NCBI RefSeq assembly: GCF_000025185.1
Contig: NC_013720.1
Coordinates: 3,100,001-3,164,000 of the forward strand
From: Pirellula staleyi DSM 6068
GTDB taxonomy: Bacteria; Planctomycetota; Planctomycetia; Pirellulales; Pirellulaceae
Reading direction: 5' to 3'
Length of the DNA stretch: 64,000 bases
In this document: one piece after another, positions 18,377 to 27,167 of the stretch
How positions within the stretch are numbered: position 1 is the first letter of the stretch
Layout of the letters: every line of letters begins with the position of its first letter
Position numbers and translations under genes: made by a program
Notes under the pieces: generated by a model
The model's input: the letters and a program-made list of their open reading frames with translations, nothing else
Told to the model about the DNA's origin: nothing
Databases searched by the model: none

Positions 18377-20223
18377 GCTGCAATTTCCCGTGTCTTTAGA
18401 AAGAAATAGCCAACCACAGCGACTACTAAAGTGTAAACCGCTGCCATCGTCACTTGTTGCAGCACCACATCGCTGAAGATGTCGTAGCCGTTGGCAACAA
18501 ACTTGGTCGTATCAAACCGGTTGTAATCGGGCAGCACATATGTGGCGACGCGAATCGACTGCATCAAGACCTGGTCGATCCCTTGCACCACCATGGCGGC
18601 AATGCTGTTGATATCGAGTTCGTTCTGCACGTTCTGCTGAGTGAGCAATCGAATCGTCGACTCGATCGGTCCACCACCTTCGACAGCACCGGTCGCCACC
18701 TCGCGAACAAATTGTCCGAAGTAGCCGAGAATGATTCCCGAAAGTGCGGCGAGCATAGCCACAGGACCACTCAGGAAGGTGCTGAAGGTGACGCCGAAGC
18801 TGGTCACCAGCAGCATCTGCATCCAGATGCTGAAGTAGGCCTTCACCATGTTGAGTTCGAACGTGCTGTCGCCGGGACGGAGATAAACGTCGGCCTGAGC
18901 CACACCAAAGTATTGGCCTGGTTCCGCACAGCGAATCACCACTTCCACTTGACCTTCGTGCACCAGATCTTCAAAGAGATCGAGTTTGCTCGACCCGCTA
19001 CCGAGTGCGCCGGTCAATTCTCGCTTGATCAAACGGAAGTCGGAAACGAATTCCTTCGACTCAAACGGGATCGGACCGCTGCTGCGAACTTTGGCTTTAT
19101 CGTTGGGATTGCGAATGATGATTTCGCCGAGAATACCGCGTTCGATATCACCTTTGAACGTGCGGAACACACGCAGGTTGAGTTCGAGCGGGAGACCATC
19201 GGGATAGCGCTCGGGAGTGATGCCGCTGAAGGTCCAAGAGGCTTCGGACTTGCTGCGTGCTCCACCTTCGATGTAGCCGCGATATTCCCATTCGCTACCG
19301 ACGTTAATCCCTTTGCCAACGGTGCCGTCGCGATCGCGAATCACCAGCGAACCGAACACCGGGGAGCGAGCGATCAGATGTCCTTCAGGTGGTCCGACGA
19401 GATACTTCGCGTCGTCTCCTTCGCCGACACGGGTCACTTCGTGCGTGTGACCCATCACCAAATTGGTGCGCCCTTTGCCATCGGGACCGACTTCAAACGT
19501 GTGACGATGGTGCGAATCTCGCGAGGTTTGACCGGCGAGTCGTGCGCCGCTGCTGGTGCTTCCCGATTCGTCCTCGATCACAGTTTCGACTTCGACGACG
19601 TGGTCGTGCGTGAGACCACGCACCACGAAGATGTAACTGAGCAGACCCATTCCCGCGATCATCGCTGTGCCAACAGCAGCAAAACCGATGATACGACCGA
19701 ACACAATTTCGCTGGCGCGAATCGGCTTGGTGACAACGGTGTAGATCGTTCGATTTTTGATGTCGTTGGGTAAGCTGAACGTGCTGAGGAAGAGCGCCAT
19801 CAGCAGCACGAGATAGTTGGTAGAAACAAGCACGGTGCTCAAGTAAACACGCGCCGGGTTACCATTTTCGACGTCGAGAAAAAGACCTGCGAACAGCAGC
19901 AGCACAACGAACACGGCAAAGCCAACGAGCACGCGGTTACGAATCGCTTCTTGAATGGCAACGCGAGCGATGGCCATGGTGCGACGCATTGAAAAGCGTG
20001 GCAAATCTTCGGTGACCCCCGAGAAAATCGAGCGAGCCACAAGATAGAACGCTTCACTGGGGCCGAGTGGAATGGAAGCCACTAGGAACCAGATCAGTGG
20101 AATCACCATGCCGAGAATCAGCAGGATGGCGATCGAACCGAGCAAAAAGCCCCATTCTCGTGGATCCCGCGGATTGCCGAGCAGCCATTCGTTGTACTTA
20201 ATGACTTGATATTCAAACGCCAT
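18373..20223 (-). CDS. ABC-2 type transporter permease with extracytoplasmic His-rich insert
   Basis: The 616-residue protein has several membrane segments: one at about 27-50, three at roughly 100-210 and more in the C-terminal third. This resembles NosY/ABC-2 permeases, but a soluble insert of about 230 residues sits between the membrane blocks. The insert holds a His cluster, SHHRHTF and GHTHEV, at about 237-262, which could bind metal (inference). RTIYTVVTKPIRASEIVFGR is typical of ABC-2 permeases. It is downstream of the ATPase gene (87 bases) and overlaps the next gene by four bases. Confidence 0.8.
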   Translation of the reverse strand: MAFEYQVIKYNEWLLGNPRDPREWGFLLGSIAILLILGMVIPLIWFLVASIPLGPSEAFYLVARSIFSGVTEDLPRFSMRRTMAIARVAIQEAIRNRVLVGFAVFVVLLLFAGLFLDVENGNPARVYLSTVLVSTNYLVLLMALFLSTFSLPNDIKNRTIYTVVTKPIRASEIVFGRIIGFAAVGTAMIAGMGLLSYIFVVRGLTHDHVVEVETVIEDESGSTSSGARLAGQTSRDSHHRHTFEVGPDGKGRTNLVMGHTHEVTRVGEGDDAKYLVGPPEGHLIARSPVFGSLVIRDRDGTVGKGINVGSEWEYRGYIEGGARSKSEASWTFSGITPERYPDGLPLELNLRVFRTFKGDIERGILGEIIIRNPNDKAKVRSSGPIPFESKEFVSDFRLIKRELTGALGSGSSKLDLFEDLVHEGQVEVVIRCAEPGQYFGVAQADVYLRPGDSTFELNMVKAYFSIWMQMLLVTSFGVTFSTFLSGPVAMLAALSGIILGYFGQFVREVATGAVEGGGPIESTIRLLTQQNVQNELDINSIAAMVVQGIDQVLMQSIRVATYVLPDYNRFDTTKFVANGYDIFSDVVLQQVTMAAVYTLVVAVVGYFFLKTREIAA

Positions 20224-20310
20224 AGAAGCGGTTCGATTGCAAAAAGTTCGAAGTGTAAAGCGTGAGGAACATCTACCGCGAGGCGAGCCTGGGGCTCATC
20301 AGCCGATCGG

Positions 20311-21237
20311 CTATTTGCCGCCCGATGCTCGACGACCAGGACGAGCTTCGCTGTCGCGGACGATGTTGAGGAACAGTTCTTCGAGCGACAGGGTGGGGTG
20401 GTCCATGCCGAGCAATTCACCACCATGCTTTTCGATGACAGCACGAATCTCGGCTTCTGCTGCGGCCGAAAGTCCCTTGGCTCGCACCTGCGTCACGTCT
20501 TGCACGGTGAGGAGCGTATCGACCCGTCCCAGTTCCTTGAGCTCGCCTTGATGCAGGATCGCAATGCGGTCGCACACGTCCTGCACATCGGGGAGCAAGT
20601 GGCTGCTCATCAGAATCGTTTTGCCTTGATCGCGAAGTTTCAGAATCAAGTCCTTCATTTCGCGCGTACCAATCGGATCGAGACCCGAGGTTGGTTCGTC
20701 GAGCAGGATCAGTTCTGGCTCGTTGATCAGAGCTTGGGCCAAGCCGATGCGGCGCGTCATACCTTTGGAGTACTCGCGGAGCTGTCGTTTGCGGGCTCCT
20801 TGCAAACCGACACGCTGAATCAGTTCGTCGGTCCGTTCTTTCCGAACCGCTGCGGGCATGTCGAAGAGGCGGCCGTAGAAGTCGAGCGTCTCTTCGGCGT
20901 TCAAAAATTTGTAGAGGTAGGACTCTTCCGGCAGATAACCGATCCGCTCGTTCTTGGTCACTTCGGTCGCCTCTTGGCCAAACACCAGGGCCTGACCACT
21001 GGTGGGGAAGAGTAGTCCGAGCAGGAGCTTGATGGTGGTCGACTTGCCCGAACCGTTCGGCCCGAGGAGGCCGAAGATCTCCCCCTTTTTGATTTCGAGG
21101 TCGAGTGCCTTCAAGGCCCGCACTTTTTGACGGCCCCAGAAGTCGCGATAGACCTTCGACAAACCGCGGGTCTCGATCACGACATCGTTGGAGACCGGTG
21201 GGCGAGTGCTTTTGGCAGGTGCTGTCTGAGTGCTCAT
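20311..21237 (-). CDS. ABC transporter ATP-binding protein (CcmA/NosF-like)
   Basis: The 308-residue ATPase has Walker [16 protein letters not shown] (about 56-70), a Q-loop region around RIGYLPEE, the signature segment [13 protein letters not shown], Walker [13 protein letters not shown] and a switch His in ILMSSHLL. These fit the DrrA/CcmA/NosF class that works with ABC-2 permeases. A C-terminal regulatory tail of about 70 residues ends in a Gly/Arg-rich stretch. It is the first gene of the leftward run ATPase-permease-exported protein-BtuF-like. Confidence 0.9.
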   Translation of the reverse strand: MSTQTAPAKSTRPPVSNDVVIETRGLSKVYRDFWGRQKVRALKALDLEIKKGEIFGLLGPNGSGKSTTIKLLLGLLFPTSGQALVFGQEATEVTKNERIGYLPEESYLYKFLNAEETLDFYGRLFDMPAAVRKERTDELIQRVGLQGARKRQLREYSKGMTRRIGLAQALINEPELILLDEPTSGLDPIGTREMKDLILKLRDQGKTILMSSHLLPDVQDVCDRIAILHQGELKELGRVDTLLTVQDVTQVRAKGLSAAAEAEIRAVIEKHGGELLGMDHPTLSLEELFLNIVRDSEARPGRRASGGK

Positions 21238-21475
21238 GGAAGAATCGCTAGTGGCGCGCTTGGTGAACCGTGACAGGGCAGATTAGGGAATTGTCTTGAC
21301 GATCGAGTGACCTCGACTGGTGCCAGTGGTCTCGCGAGGGGCGAGGCGTGCAAGCAGCCGAAGTGGAAGAGGAGAAGCAGTTTAGTGTAACTCGGTGCGG
21401 TCTCGGGCTGAAGGATCAAACCGGGGCAAAATTGGTACGAAGGTGGCCAGAACTGGCACATCAGGCACTATGACC

Positions 21476-21523
21476 GGCGTAAATGGGAATTCGCCCAAGT
21501 CTTCCCGTGACAGCATTTACGCC
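21476..21523. repeat. Ten-base perfect inverted repeat
   Basis: The arms GGCGTAAATG (21476-21485) and CATTTACGCC (21514-21523) pair perfectly across 28 bases. An inner GGGAA/TTCCC pair can extend the stem. No T-run follows, so it is more likely an operator or RNA structure than a terminator. Confidence 0.6.
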
Positions 21524-21765
21524 AGCATCCTGGTGGTGGTTCAAACCGTTGTTTGTAAAAAAGTCAAAAGCCAAAAGGGCTGCAAAACATCGTTAGCAAC
21601 GCCTCCCAAACGGTTATAGGCGGCACCCCGCCTGCCCGCAAGGATCGTCCTAAGGTCTTGCCAGTTAAGAATCTGCAAACAATCGAAGAGGATCGCTAGC
21701 AGGGCTGGAAGGGAGCCCGCAGGTGGCGTTTGTACGTTTTTCAGCTCCGGAAAGAGTTACAAACG

Positions 21766-21810
21766 TCAAGAGCGGTTTGTGGGGGCCGCTTAAGTTGCTC
21801 TTGATTTTTT
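21766..21810 (+). terminator. Factor-independent terminator without an upstream gene
   Basis: The arms TCAAGAGC (21766-21773) and GCTCTTGA (21797-21804) are perfect and are followed by six T (21805-21810). A second stem, CGTTTGTA (21727-21734) with TACAAACG (21758-21765), abuts it on the 5' side. No + strand gene lies upstream in this region, so it probably ends a non-coding RNA. Confidence 0.75.
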
Positions 21811-21877
21811 CTAAGTCCCTGTTTTTGCGGTAGTTAAGGGCGGGTAGAGGTTGTTTTTTCGCCGTTTTTGGAGCGTT

Positions 21878-21893
21878 TGGCACGGTTGGTGCA
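21878..21893 (+). promoter_or_regulatory. Sigma-54-like promoter
   Basis: TGGCACG is followed four bases later by GTGCA, giving the diagnostic GG (21879-21880) and GC (21891-21892) twelve bases apart. Only one base differs from the core TTGC. Transcription would begin near 21904. Confidence 0.5.
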
Positions 21894-21903
21894 TTATGTC
21901 TCT

Positions 21904-22154
21904 TCCATCAGCGACGCACTCGCCTCTGCCGAAGGCGAGTCCCATGGAACCAATTCGAAAACTCCCGATCCGGAAACTTGCTTCAAGGAGGAAGCCTATT
22001 GAAACACGATTTCTCCCCGATCTGGTCCGGGGAACGATAGCCTGATGTTCGATTGGGTAGAGTCGAACGTTAGGTGCACACCAATCTCTCTTTGATTCCC
22101 GCCTGGAATACAAGGCCGCCGTGGTTCCCGCACCGCAGGCGGCCTTTCTTTTTT
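21904..22154 (+). ncRNA. Candidate structured non-coding RNA or attenuated leader upstream of folC
   Basis: From the predicted start to the terminator there are four further stem-loops. They are ACTCGCCT/AGGCGAGT (21918-21940), GCTTC/GAAGC (21980-21995), CCCCG/CGGGG (22015-22032) and GTTCGA/TCGAAC (22047-22068). The RNA ends in AAGGCCGCC/GGCGGCCTT with a T-rich tail. It could be a free RNA of about 250 bases or a leader attenuating folC, whose ATG is 122 bases on. I do not recognise it as SRP RNA, tmRNA, RNase P RNA or a THF riboswitch. Confidence 0.45.
22112..22154 (+). terminator. Strong factor-independent terminator upstream of folC
   Basis: The arms AAGGCCGCC (22112-22120) and GGCGGCCTT (22138-22146) pair perfectly and are followed by TTTCTTTTTT. 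It lies 122 bases before folC with no preceding + strand gene. Confidence 0.85.
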
Positions 22155-22275
22155 CTTGTCTCCGCGCAAGCTCGCCGGGTGAAGTTGAAACCGGGCTAGG
22201 GCAGCGACAGTGGGCCAATCGGTCGTTAGACTACCGACCGCATCGAGATGCTCCCTCCTCCACAGCGACCTGTGC

Positions 22276-23673
22276 ATGTCGTCTTTCCCTCCTATAGTCA
22301 GCCGACAGACCGCTCTCGACTATTTGCTCGGGCGGATCAACTACGAACGAACCGTTACCGTTCCCCACCAGGGAAAAGGGTTTCGTTTGCAGCGGATGCA
22401 GTCGCTGCTGGCGCTGCTCGGCAATCCGCACTATAACTGGCCAGCAGTCCATATCACCGGGACCAAAGGGAAGGGCTCGACCAGCCTGATGATGGCGAGC
22501 ATCTTGATGGCGAGTGGCTACAAAGTAGGGCTCTACACCTCTCCCCATCTCGAGCACCTCGAAGAGCGTTTTGTCGTCGACGGGCAGCAGATCTCGAGCG
22601 AGGTGCTCGTGGAACTCGTCCGCGAGATTCGGTCGGCTGTCGACCAACTGGATGCCGAAGCAGAAGCTCGTGGTGATCTTGAAGGGGGACCGACCTTTTT
22701 CGAAGTCACCACGGCGATGGCGATGCTGCATTTCGCTCGGGAAAAAGTCGACATCGCGGTGCTGGAAGTGGGGCTTGGGGGAAGGCTCGATTCGACCAAT
22801 GTTTGCCACCCGATTGCCACGGCCATCACCTCGATCAGTTTCGATCATATGCGGCAGCTCGGTAACACGCTGGATGCTATCGCGCGCGAGAAAGCAGGGA
22901 TCATTAAGCCTGGGGTGCCGATGATTTGCGGCGTGCTGGCAAATGAGCCGAGGGAGGCGATTGAAGCGATTGCCAGTGAGCAGCGAGCGCCGCTCGTTCA
23001 GCTGGGAAAAGAATTCGAGGCGATCGATCTGGGAGCATCTCCCAGTGGCGGCCAACTCATGCATTACCGAGAACCGAGTGGGCGCGAAGGTGCCTGGGAG
23101 CTGAACGACGTTGAGCTCGCGATGCCGGGCGCTCATCAAGTGCGAAACGGCGCGATCGCGATTGCGATTTGTCATCAGCTGGTGCAGCAGGGCTATCGCA
23201 TCAGCCCCGCGACGATTCGGCAGGGACTGGCGAGCGCACGGGCTCAAGCTCGGATTGAACGGGTAAATATTCGCCCGGCAGTGATTTTAGATGTGGCCCA
23301 CAATGTGGCGTCGATCGAGGCGCTGGCGGATGTGATTTCCCAGCAGTTTTCGTCTCATCGGAAGATTTTGATCCTCGCCAGCAGTCGCGATAAAGAGACC
23401 TCGGCGATGCTCGGGGCATTGCTCCCGCTCTTCGATCACGTCATCCTCACATGCTACTTGCTGAATCCGCGAGCGGTGGAACCGCCGCAATTGCTCGAGA
23501 TGGCCCGCCGTGTCCTGAGCGAAAGTAAGTTGCCCGAGCCGATGCTCGAGACTGCTGATTCGCCAGCCAGCGCCTATGCCCGCGCGATGGAGTTGGCAGG
23601 GGGCGAGGATTTGGTTTGCATTACAGGTTCGTTCTTTTTAGCTGGAGAGATTCGTCCACTACTAAAGCGGTAG
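22276..23673 (+). CDS. folC: Bifunctional folylpolyglutamate/dihydrofolate synthase (FolC)
   Basis: This 465-residue Mur-ligase-family enzyme adds glutamate to folates and may also make dihydrofolate. The ATP-binding loop GTKGKGST follows HITG, and TSPHLEHLEERF is the omega-loop region. EVGLGGRLDSTN, ISFDHMRQLGNT, KAGIIKPG and VILDVAHN are all standard. The ATG at 22276 is chosen because family similarity starts just after it; an in-frame start 22 codons earlier adds unrelated sequence. It lies downstream of the stem-loop and terminator region, so attenuation is possible. Confidence 0.92.
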   Translation: MSSFPPIVSRQTALDYLLGRINYERTVTVPHQGKGFRLQRMQSLLALLGNPHYNWPAVHITGTKGKGSTSLMMASILMASGYKVGLYTSPHLEHLEERFVVDGQQISSEVLVELVREIRSAVDQLDAEAEARGDLEGGPTFFEVTTAMAMLHFAREKVDIAVLEVGLGGRLDSTNVCHPIATAITSISFDHMRQLGNTLDAIAREKAGIIKPGVPMICGVLANEPREAIEAIASEQRAPLVQLGKEFEAIDLGASPSGGQLMHYREPSGREGAWELNDVELAMPGAHQVRNGAIAIAICHQLVQQGYRISPATIRQGLASARAQARIERVNIRPAVILDVAHNVASIEALADVISQQFSSHRKILILASSRDKETSAMLGALLPLFDHVILTCYLLNPRAVEPPQLLEMARRVLSESKLPEPMLETADSPASAYARAMELAGGEDLVCITGSFFLAGEIRPLLKR

Positions 23674-23838
23674 TGCGGGAATGATTGGACGAGCCCCTGA
23701 AAGGCTCGATAACTGTCGACCAGTGGCCAGAACGTGGTCGACCACTCATCAGAGATGACAGCGAGTGCTTACAGAGCGGTCGTTCTCTGAGGAGAATGGG
23801 CAACCTGATCGACAACCGAGAGAAGGAGTGACTGCGCG

Positions 23839-24351
23839 ATGCCACGCGATTGCCATCTGCCATCTGCTGCCAAGCAAGTGGCTGTCAGTTTACTTAGCTT
23901 GCTTTGTCTGCTGGTCTGCAGCACGTCGATCGTTGCGCAATCTCCACCACCGATCGATGCCAAGTTAGCTCAGCAAGAGATGGAATGGCTCTCGAGCCGC
24001 TGCGATGGTTTCTTCCGCGCATTCACCGATACGATGGTGGGACACGAACGGGCGATTCGTGATTTGATTGCTGCGGGACCACTGGTCGACCGCGATACCG
24101 AAATCGTGAAGCTGGTCGATTCGTCGAACAAAATCACCGAGCGTTATGGCAAGTACACCGGCCACGAAATGGTCAGTTCGAAGATGGTCGGGACCGATCT
24201 CGTTTACTTGCGATATCTCTACAAAGCCGAGCGATTTCCGGTGGTCTGGCATTTCATTTTCTATCGCACCACGGGAGCTGGCGGTGTGAAGAAAGAATGG
24301 ACCCTCATCTCGCTGAAGTTCGATGGGCAAATCGAGCAATTGCTCAAGTAG
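23839..24351 (+). CDS. Exported protein of unknown function
   Basis: The 170-residue product has a signal peptide (about 13-33, ending near IVAQS). The mature part is mixed helix/strand with one Cys (SRCDGFF), and the C-terminal half WHFIFYRTTGAGGVKKEW reads as a beta-sheet typical of small periplasmic NTF2-like folds (inference). A good Shine-Dalgarno, AAGGAG (23823-23828), stands ten bases before the ATG. It is convergent with the feo operon, 20 bases apart. Confidence 0.7.
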   Translation: MPRDCHLPSAAKQVAVSLLSLLCLLVCSTSIVAQSPPPIDAKLAQQEMEWLSSRCDGFFRAFTDTMVGHERAIRDLIAAGPLVDRDTEIVKLVDSSNKITERYGKYTGHEMVSSKMVGTDLVYLRYLYKAERFPVVWHFIFYRTTGAGGVKKEWTLISLKFDGQIEQLLK

Positions 24352-24371
24352 CAGGCGCAGCGAGTGCTAAG

Positions 24372-24599
24372 TTAGCGTTTTTCACGCAGCTGATCGGGCA
24401 TTGAGATCTGCACAAGTGGCGACCCGGTGCTCCCCCCTGGATTGCTGCCGCTCTGATTGCTGGGGCACGATCCACAGCCGCTCGAGCAACCCTTCTTCGC
24501 ATTGCCGCGCAGCGTGAGAAAGACCTGCAAGCCGAGATAGAGCGCTGCCCCTGCGACCAGGCCGATGACGATAGCCATTTGGGTGTCGATAGTGGGCAT
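24372..24599 (-). CDS. FeoB-associated Cys-rich membrane protein
   Basis: The product is 75 residues with one membrane segment (about 8-30) followed by a cytoplasmic CSSGCGSC cluster. Such small proteins, annotated as FeoB-associated Cys-rich membrane proteins, commonly follow feoB and may bind iron or Fe-S, though the function is unproven. It begins 12 bases after the feoB stop, completing the feo operon. Confidence 0.8.
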   Translation of the reverse strand: MPTIDTQMAIVIGLVAGAALYLGLQVFLTLRGNAKKGCSSGCGSCPSNQSGSNPGGSTGSPLVQISMPDQLREKR

Positions 24600-24611
24600 G
24601 ACGTTCTCCTC

Positions 24612-26855
24612 TTAACCGGCGATTCGCGAGCCAACTTGGTACACGATGAGTGCCGCCACGTAGGCCAACGTGGTCATGTAGACAAAAGTGAAAATCGGCC
24701 AGCGCCAGCTGTTGGTTTCGCGCTTCATGATGGCAAGTGTCGACGAGCACTGGGCACAGAGGGCGAAGAAGACCATCACCGACAGGGCGGTCGGAATCGT
24801 GAACACGGGACGTTCGGTTCCCGACCACTTGGCATTCTGCAAAGCTGTTTTCAGCTCGTCGGATTCTTCATTCTGCTCGTCACCTAAATTGTAGATCACG
24901 CCGAGTGTGGCAACGATCACTTCGCGGGCAGGGAATGAGGCGATGGCTGCACAGCCGAGTTTCCAGTCCCATCCTAAAGGCTTCACCACCGGCTCGATGG
25001 CGTGCCCCATGCGCCCGAGATAGCTGTTCTCGAGATGGGCGGCGGCGATGGTGTTTTCGCGATGCGCCAGTTCCGATTCCAGCGCTGCACGCGCTTCGTC
25101 GGAGAGGGATGGTGCCTCGAGTTGCATCGCTAGATCGTTACGCTCGGAGAGGAGCGTCGCATCGATTGCCTGCTCGTTGCGCGGGAAGTAGGCGAGCGCC
25201 CACACCACAATCGAGACGGCGAGAATCAGTGTCCCCGCGCGCTTCACAAAGGCCCAGCCTTGCTCGAGCATCCGTTCAAGCACAATCCGCAGTCCCGGAA
25301 GTTTATAGCTCGGAAGTTCCATCACGAAGGGAGGAGTGGCACCGCGCAGGAGTGTCGATTTCAGCAAGAAGGCCATCACCACGGCCGTGATGATTCCGAT
25401 GGCGTACATCGCAAAGAAAACGATGCCGTGGAGGCTGATCAGGCCCCCCAAGTAATGAGCTTCTGGGATGAAGGCTTTGGTGAGCAGAACGTACACCGGC
25501 AAGCGGGCACTGCAGCTCATCAGTGGCGCGACGAGCATGGTGGTTAAGCGGTCGCGTCGATTCTCGATCACGCGGGCCGCCATGATGCCAGGAACAGCGC
25601 ACGCAAACGACGAGAGGAGCGGAATGAAGCTCTTACCACTGAGCCCCACGCGCGACATCAAGCGATCCATCAAGTAAGCAGCTCGCGACATGTAGCCGCA
25701 GTCTTCCAGGATCGCGATGAACAAAAACAGTGCGAGAATTTGCGGTAAAAAAACAACTACTCCCCCCACACCTGCCACCACGCCGTTGACCAGCAGCGAG
25801 CGGAGCGCACCTTCGCTGGTGATGCTTGTTGCCAGGGAAGTGAGAAGTCCCAGGAACCACTCGAGCCCTGCATTGGCGCTGAAGTCGGAGCGTGGAAAAT
25901 CGCTCACGTGCGAGACCATTTGAAACATCAGGAACATCACGATCGCGAAAACCACACTGCCGGCAAACCAGTGTGTGAGGACCCGATCGATTCTATCGCT
26001 GAGGGTGACAAGTTTGGTCGAGGGACGTGTGACCACTCCTTGCAGAACACTCGCAGCCCATTTGTAGCGACTCATCGCTTCAATCGCAGGAACGGGACAG
26101 CCGCAGGTGGCGAGCCATGCTCGAGTGTCGGTGAGTTGCTTGGTCAGTGCTTCGCTTGCTGGAAATCGACCACTCGAAGCGAGATAGCCACTCGTATCGA
26201 GCAGTAATCGCTCGACCAGATAGCGGGGCGCGATTTCTTTGGACGAATCGTGGTTGATTGTGGCGGCGAGCTTTTCGACTTCGCTCAAGAATTTGCTAGG
26301 AAAGGGGCTCTCGATTTTGGCAGCCGGTTTATCGACAGCAGCTGCCAGTGCCCCCTTGAGCTCGTTGATCCCAACTTTGCGATGCGCTTCGAGCGGGATG
26401 ATCGGAATCGGTAGCTGCGCGGCAAGTTTTGCAAGGTCGAGCGTCAGGCCTTTGGACTTGGCCAGATCGACCATGTTCACGGCCAGCACCGTTGGCAGGC
26501 CGAGTTCGAGAATCTGGCTCAGGAGATAAAAATTGCGCTCGAGGTTACTAGCGTCGACGATGCAGAGGACAACATCGGGCGGGGGGACTTCTTTCCGAAG
26601 TCCCAGCAGGACTTCGACGGCAACCATTTCGTCGGGAGAGCGGGGCGCGAGGCTGTAGGTGCCGGGGAGATCGACAAGCTCGAACGACTGTCCTTCAAAC
26701 TCGGTGCGACCGATTTTCTTTTCGACCGTCACGCCGGGATAGTTGCCAGTTCGTTGACGAATCCCAGCCAGCGCCGAGAAGAGTGTGCTCTTCCCGGTGT
26801 TCGGATTCCCAAGCAGGGCCACCGTGATGGTGCGTGACGGGGTCGATGTTGTCAT
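24612..26855 (-). CDS. feoB: Ferrous iron transport protein B (FeoB)
   Basis: This 747-residue inner-membrane Fe2+ transporter has an N-terminal G domain with G1 GNPNTGKST (about 16-24), G3 DLPGTYSL and G4 NMVD. A helical spacer follows, then two Gate domains with PLMSCSARLPVY and PFVMELPSYKLP, and a C-terminal membrane segment. Length and domain order are normal. The C-terminal third contains an extra Glu/Ala-rich helical loop (LSERNDLAMQLEAPSL), probably extracytoplasmic. It lies downstream of two feoA genes. Confidence 0.95.
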   Translation of the reverse strand: MTTSTPSRTITVALLGNPNTGKSTLFSALAGIRQRTGNYPGVTVEKKIGRTEFEGQSFELVDLPGTYSLAPRSPDEMVAVEVLLGLRKEVPPPDVVLCIVDASNLERNFYLLSQILELGLPTVLAVNMVDLAKSKGLTLDLAKLAAQLPIPIIPLEAHRKVGINELKGALAAAVDKPAAKIESPFPSKFLSEVEKLAATINHDSSKEIAPRYLVERLLLDTSGYLASSGRFPASEALTKQLTDTRAWLATCGCPVPAIEAMSRYKWAASVLQGVVTRPSTKLVTLSDRIDRVLTHWFAGSVVFAIVMFLMFQMVSHVSDFPRSDFSANAGLEWFLGLLTSLATSITSEGALRSLLVNGVVAGVGGVVVFLPQILALFLFIAILEDCGYMSRAAYLMDRLMSRVGLSGKSFIPLLSSFACAVPGIMAARVIENRRDRLTTMLVAPLMSCSARLPVYVLLTKAFIPEAHYLGGLISLHGIVFFAMYAIGIITAVVMAFLLKSTLLRGATPPFVMELPSYKLPGLRIVLERMLEQGWAFVKRAGTLILAVSIVVWALAYFPRNEQAIDATLLSERNDLAMQLEAPSLSDEARAALESELAHRENTIAAAHLENSYLGRMGHAIEPVVKPLGWDWKLGCAAIASFPAREVIVATLGVIYNLGDEQNEESDELKTALQNAKWSGTERPVFTIPTALSVMVFFALCAQCSSTLAIMKRETNSWRWPIFTFVYMTTLAYVAALIVYQVGSRIAG

Positions 26856-26927
26856 GAAAGGAGCGAGCGAAAGGGAAAGGGGAGCAGGGGGACTTCTGGC
26901 TGCTTGACTATCTGGCCGAAAGGCCCG

Positions 26928-27167
26928 TTAGGCAGGGGTGACTTCCACCCGCGCTGCTTCGCTTTTGCGAAGGCTGAGGCGATAGCCACGAAGTTCAATC
27001 TCGAGGGGGTCACCGAGCGGAGCGCATCCAAGCAAGGTGAACTCGGTACCAGGTAGGAGTCCCATCTCGAAGAGTCGCATGCTGATGTCATCAGTGCCAC
27101 TGATCGAGGCCACAACGGCTCGGCTTCCAATCGGAAGTTTGGCGAGCGTGAGTCCCGGGGAGGTCAT
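26928..27167 (-). CDS. feoA: FeoA-like SH3-domain protein (second copy)
   Basis: The product is 79 residues, the usual FeoA size. It has LAKLPIGSRAVVASISG, then RLFEMGLLPGTEFTLLG and IELRGYRLSLRKSEA, matching the FeoA SH3-like fold that is thought to regulate or stabilise FeoB. The ATG at 27167 overlaps the stop of the upstream feoA by four bases (ATGA), supporting this start over a longer frame. It is followed by feoB after 72 bases. Confidence 0.88.
   Translation of the reverse strand: MTSPGLTLAKLPIGSRAVVASISGTDDISMRLFEMGLLPGTEFTLLGCAPLGDPLEIELRGYRLSLRKSEAARVEVTPA

Larger units (their letters stand above)
21238..22275. other. Long non-coding region with several strong stem-loops (1038 bases)
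   Basis: No credible protein is encoded between the divergent ABC ATPase gene and folC. The stretch holds an inverted repeat at 21476-21523, a terminator-ended stem-loop block at about 21610-21812, and a second block at about 21904-22154 preceded by a sigma-54-like promoter. The listed elements all read most naturally on the + strand. Confidence 0.7.

Noticed and set aside
18454-19773. A 439-codon frame opposite the ABC permease
   Set aside because: It is His/Asp-rich noise from the complementary strand with no domain, while the permease has membrane segments and operon coupling.
21904-22154. THF riboswitch, SRP RNA, tmRNA or RNase P RNA upstream of folC
   Set aside because: None of their conserved core sequences is present, although stem-loops and a terminator are.
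21811-22218. A 135-codon minus-strand frame over the candidate RNA
   Set aside because: It spans all the stem-loops and the terminator, and the product has no recognisable fold.
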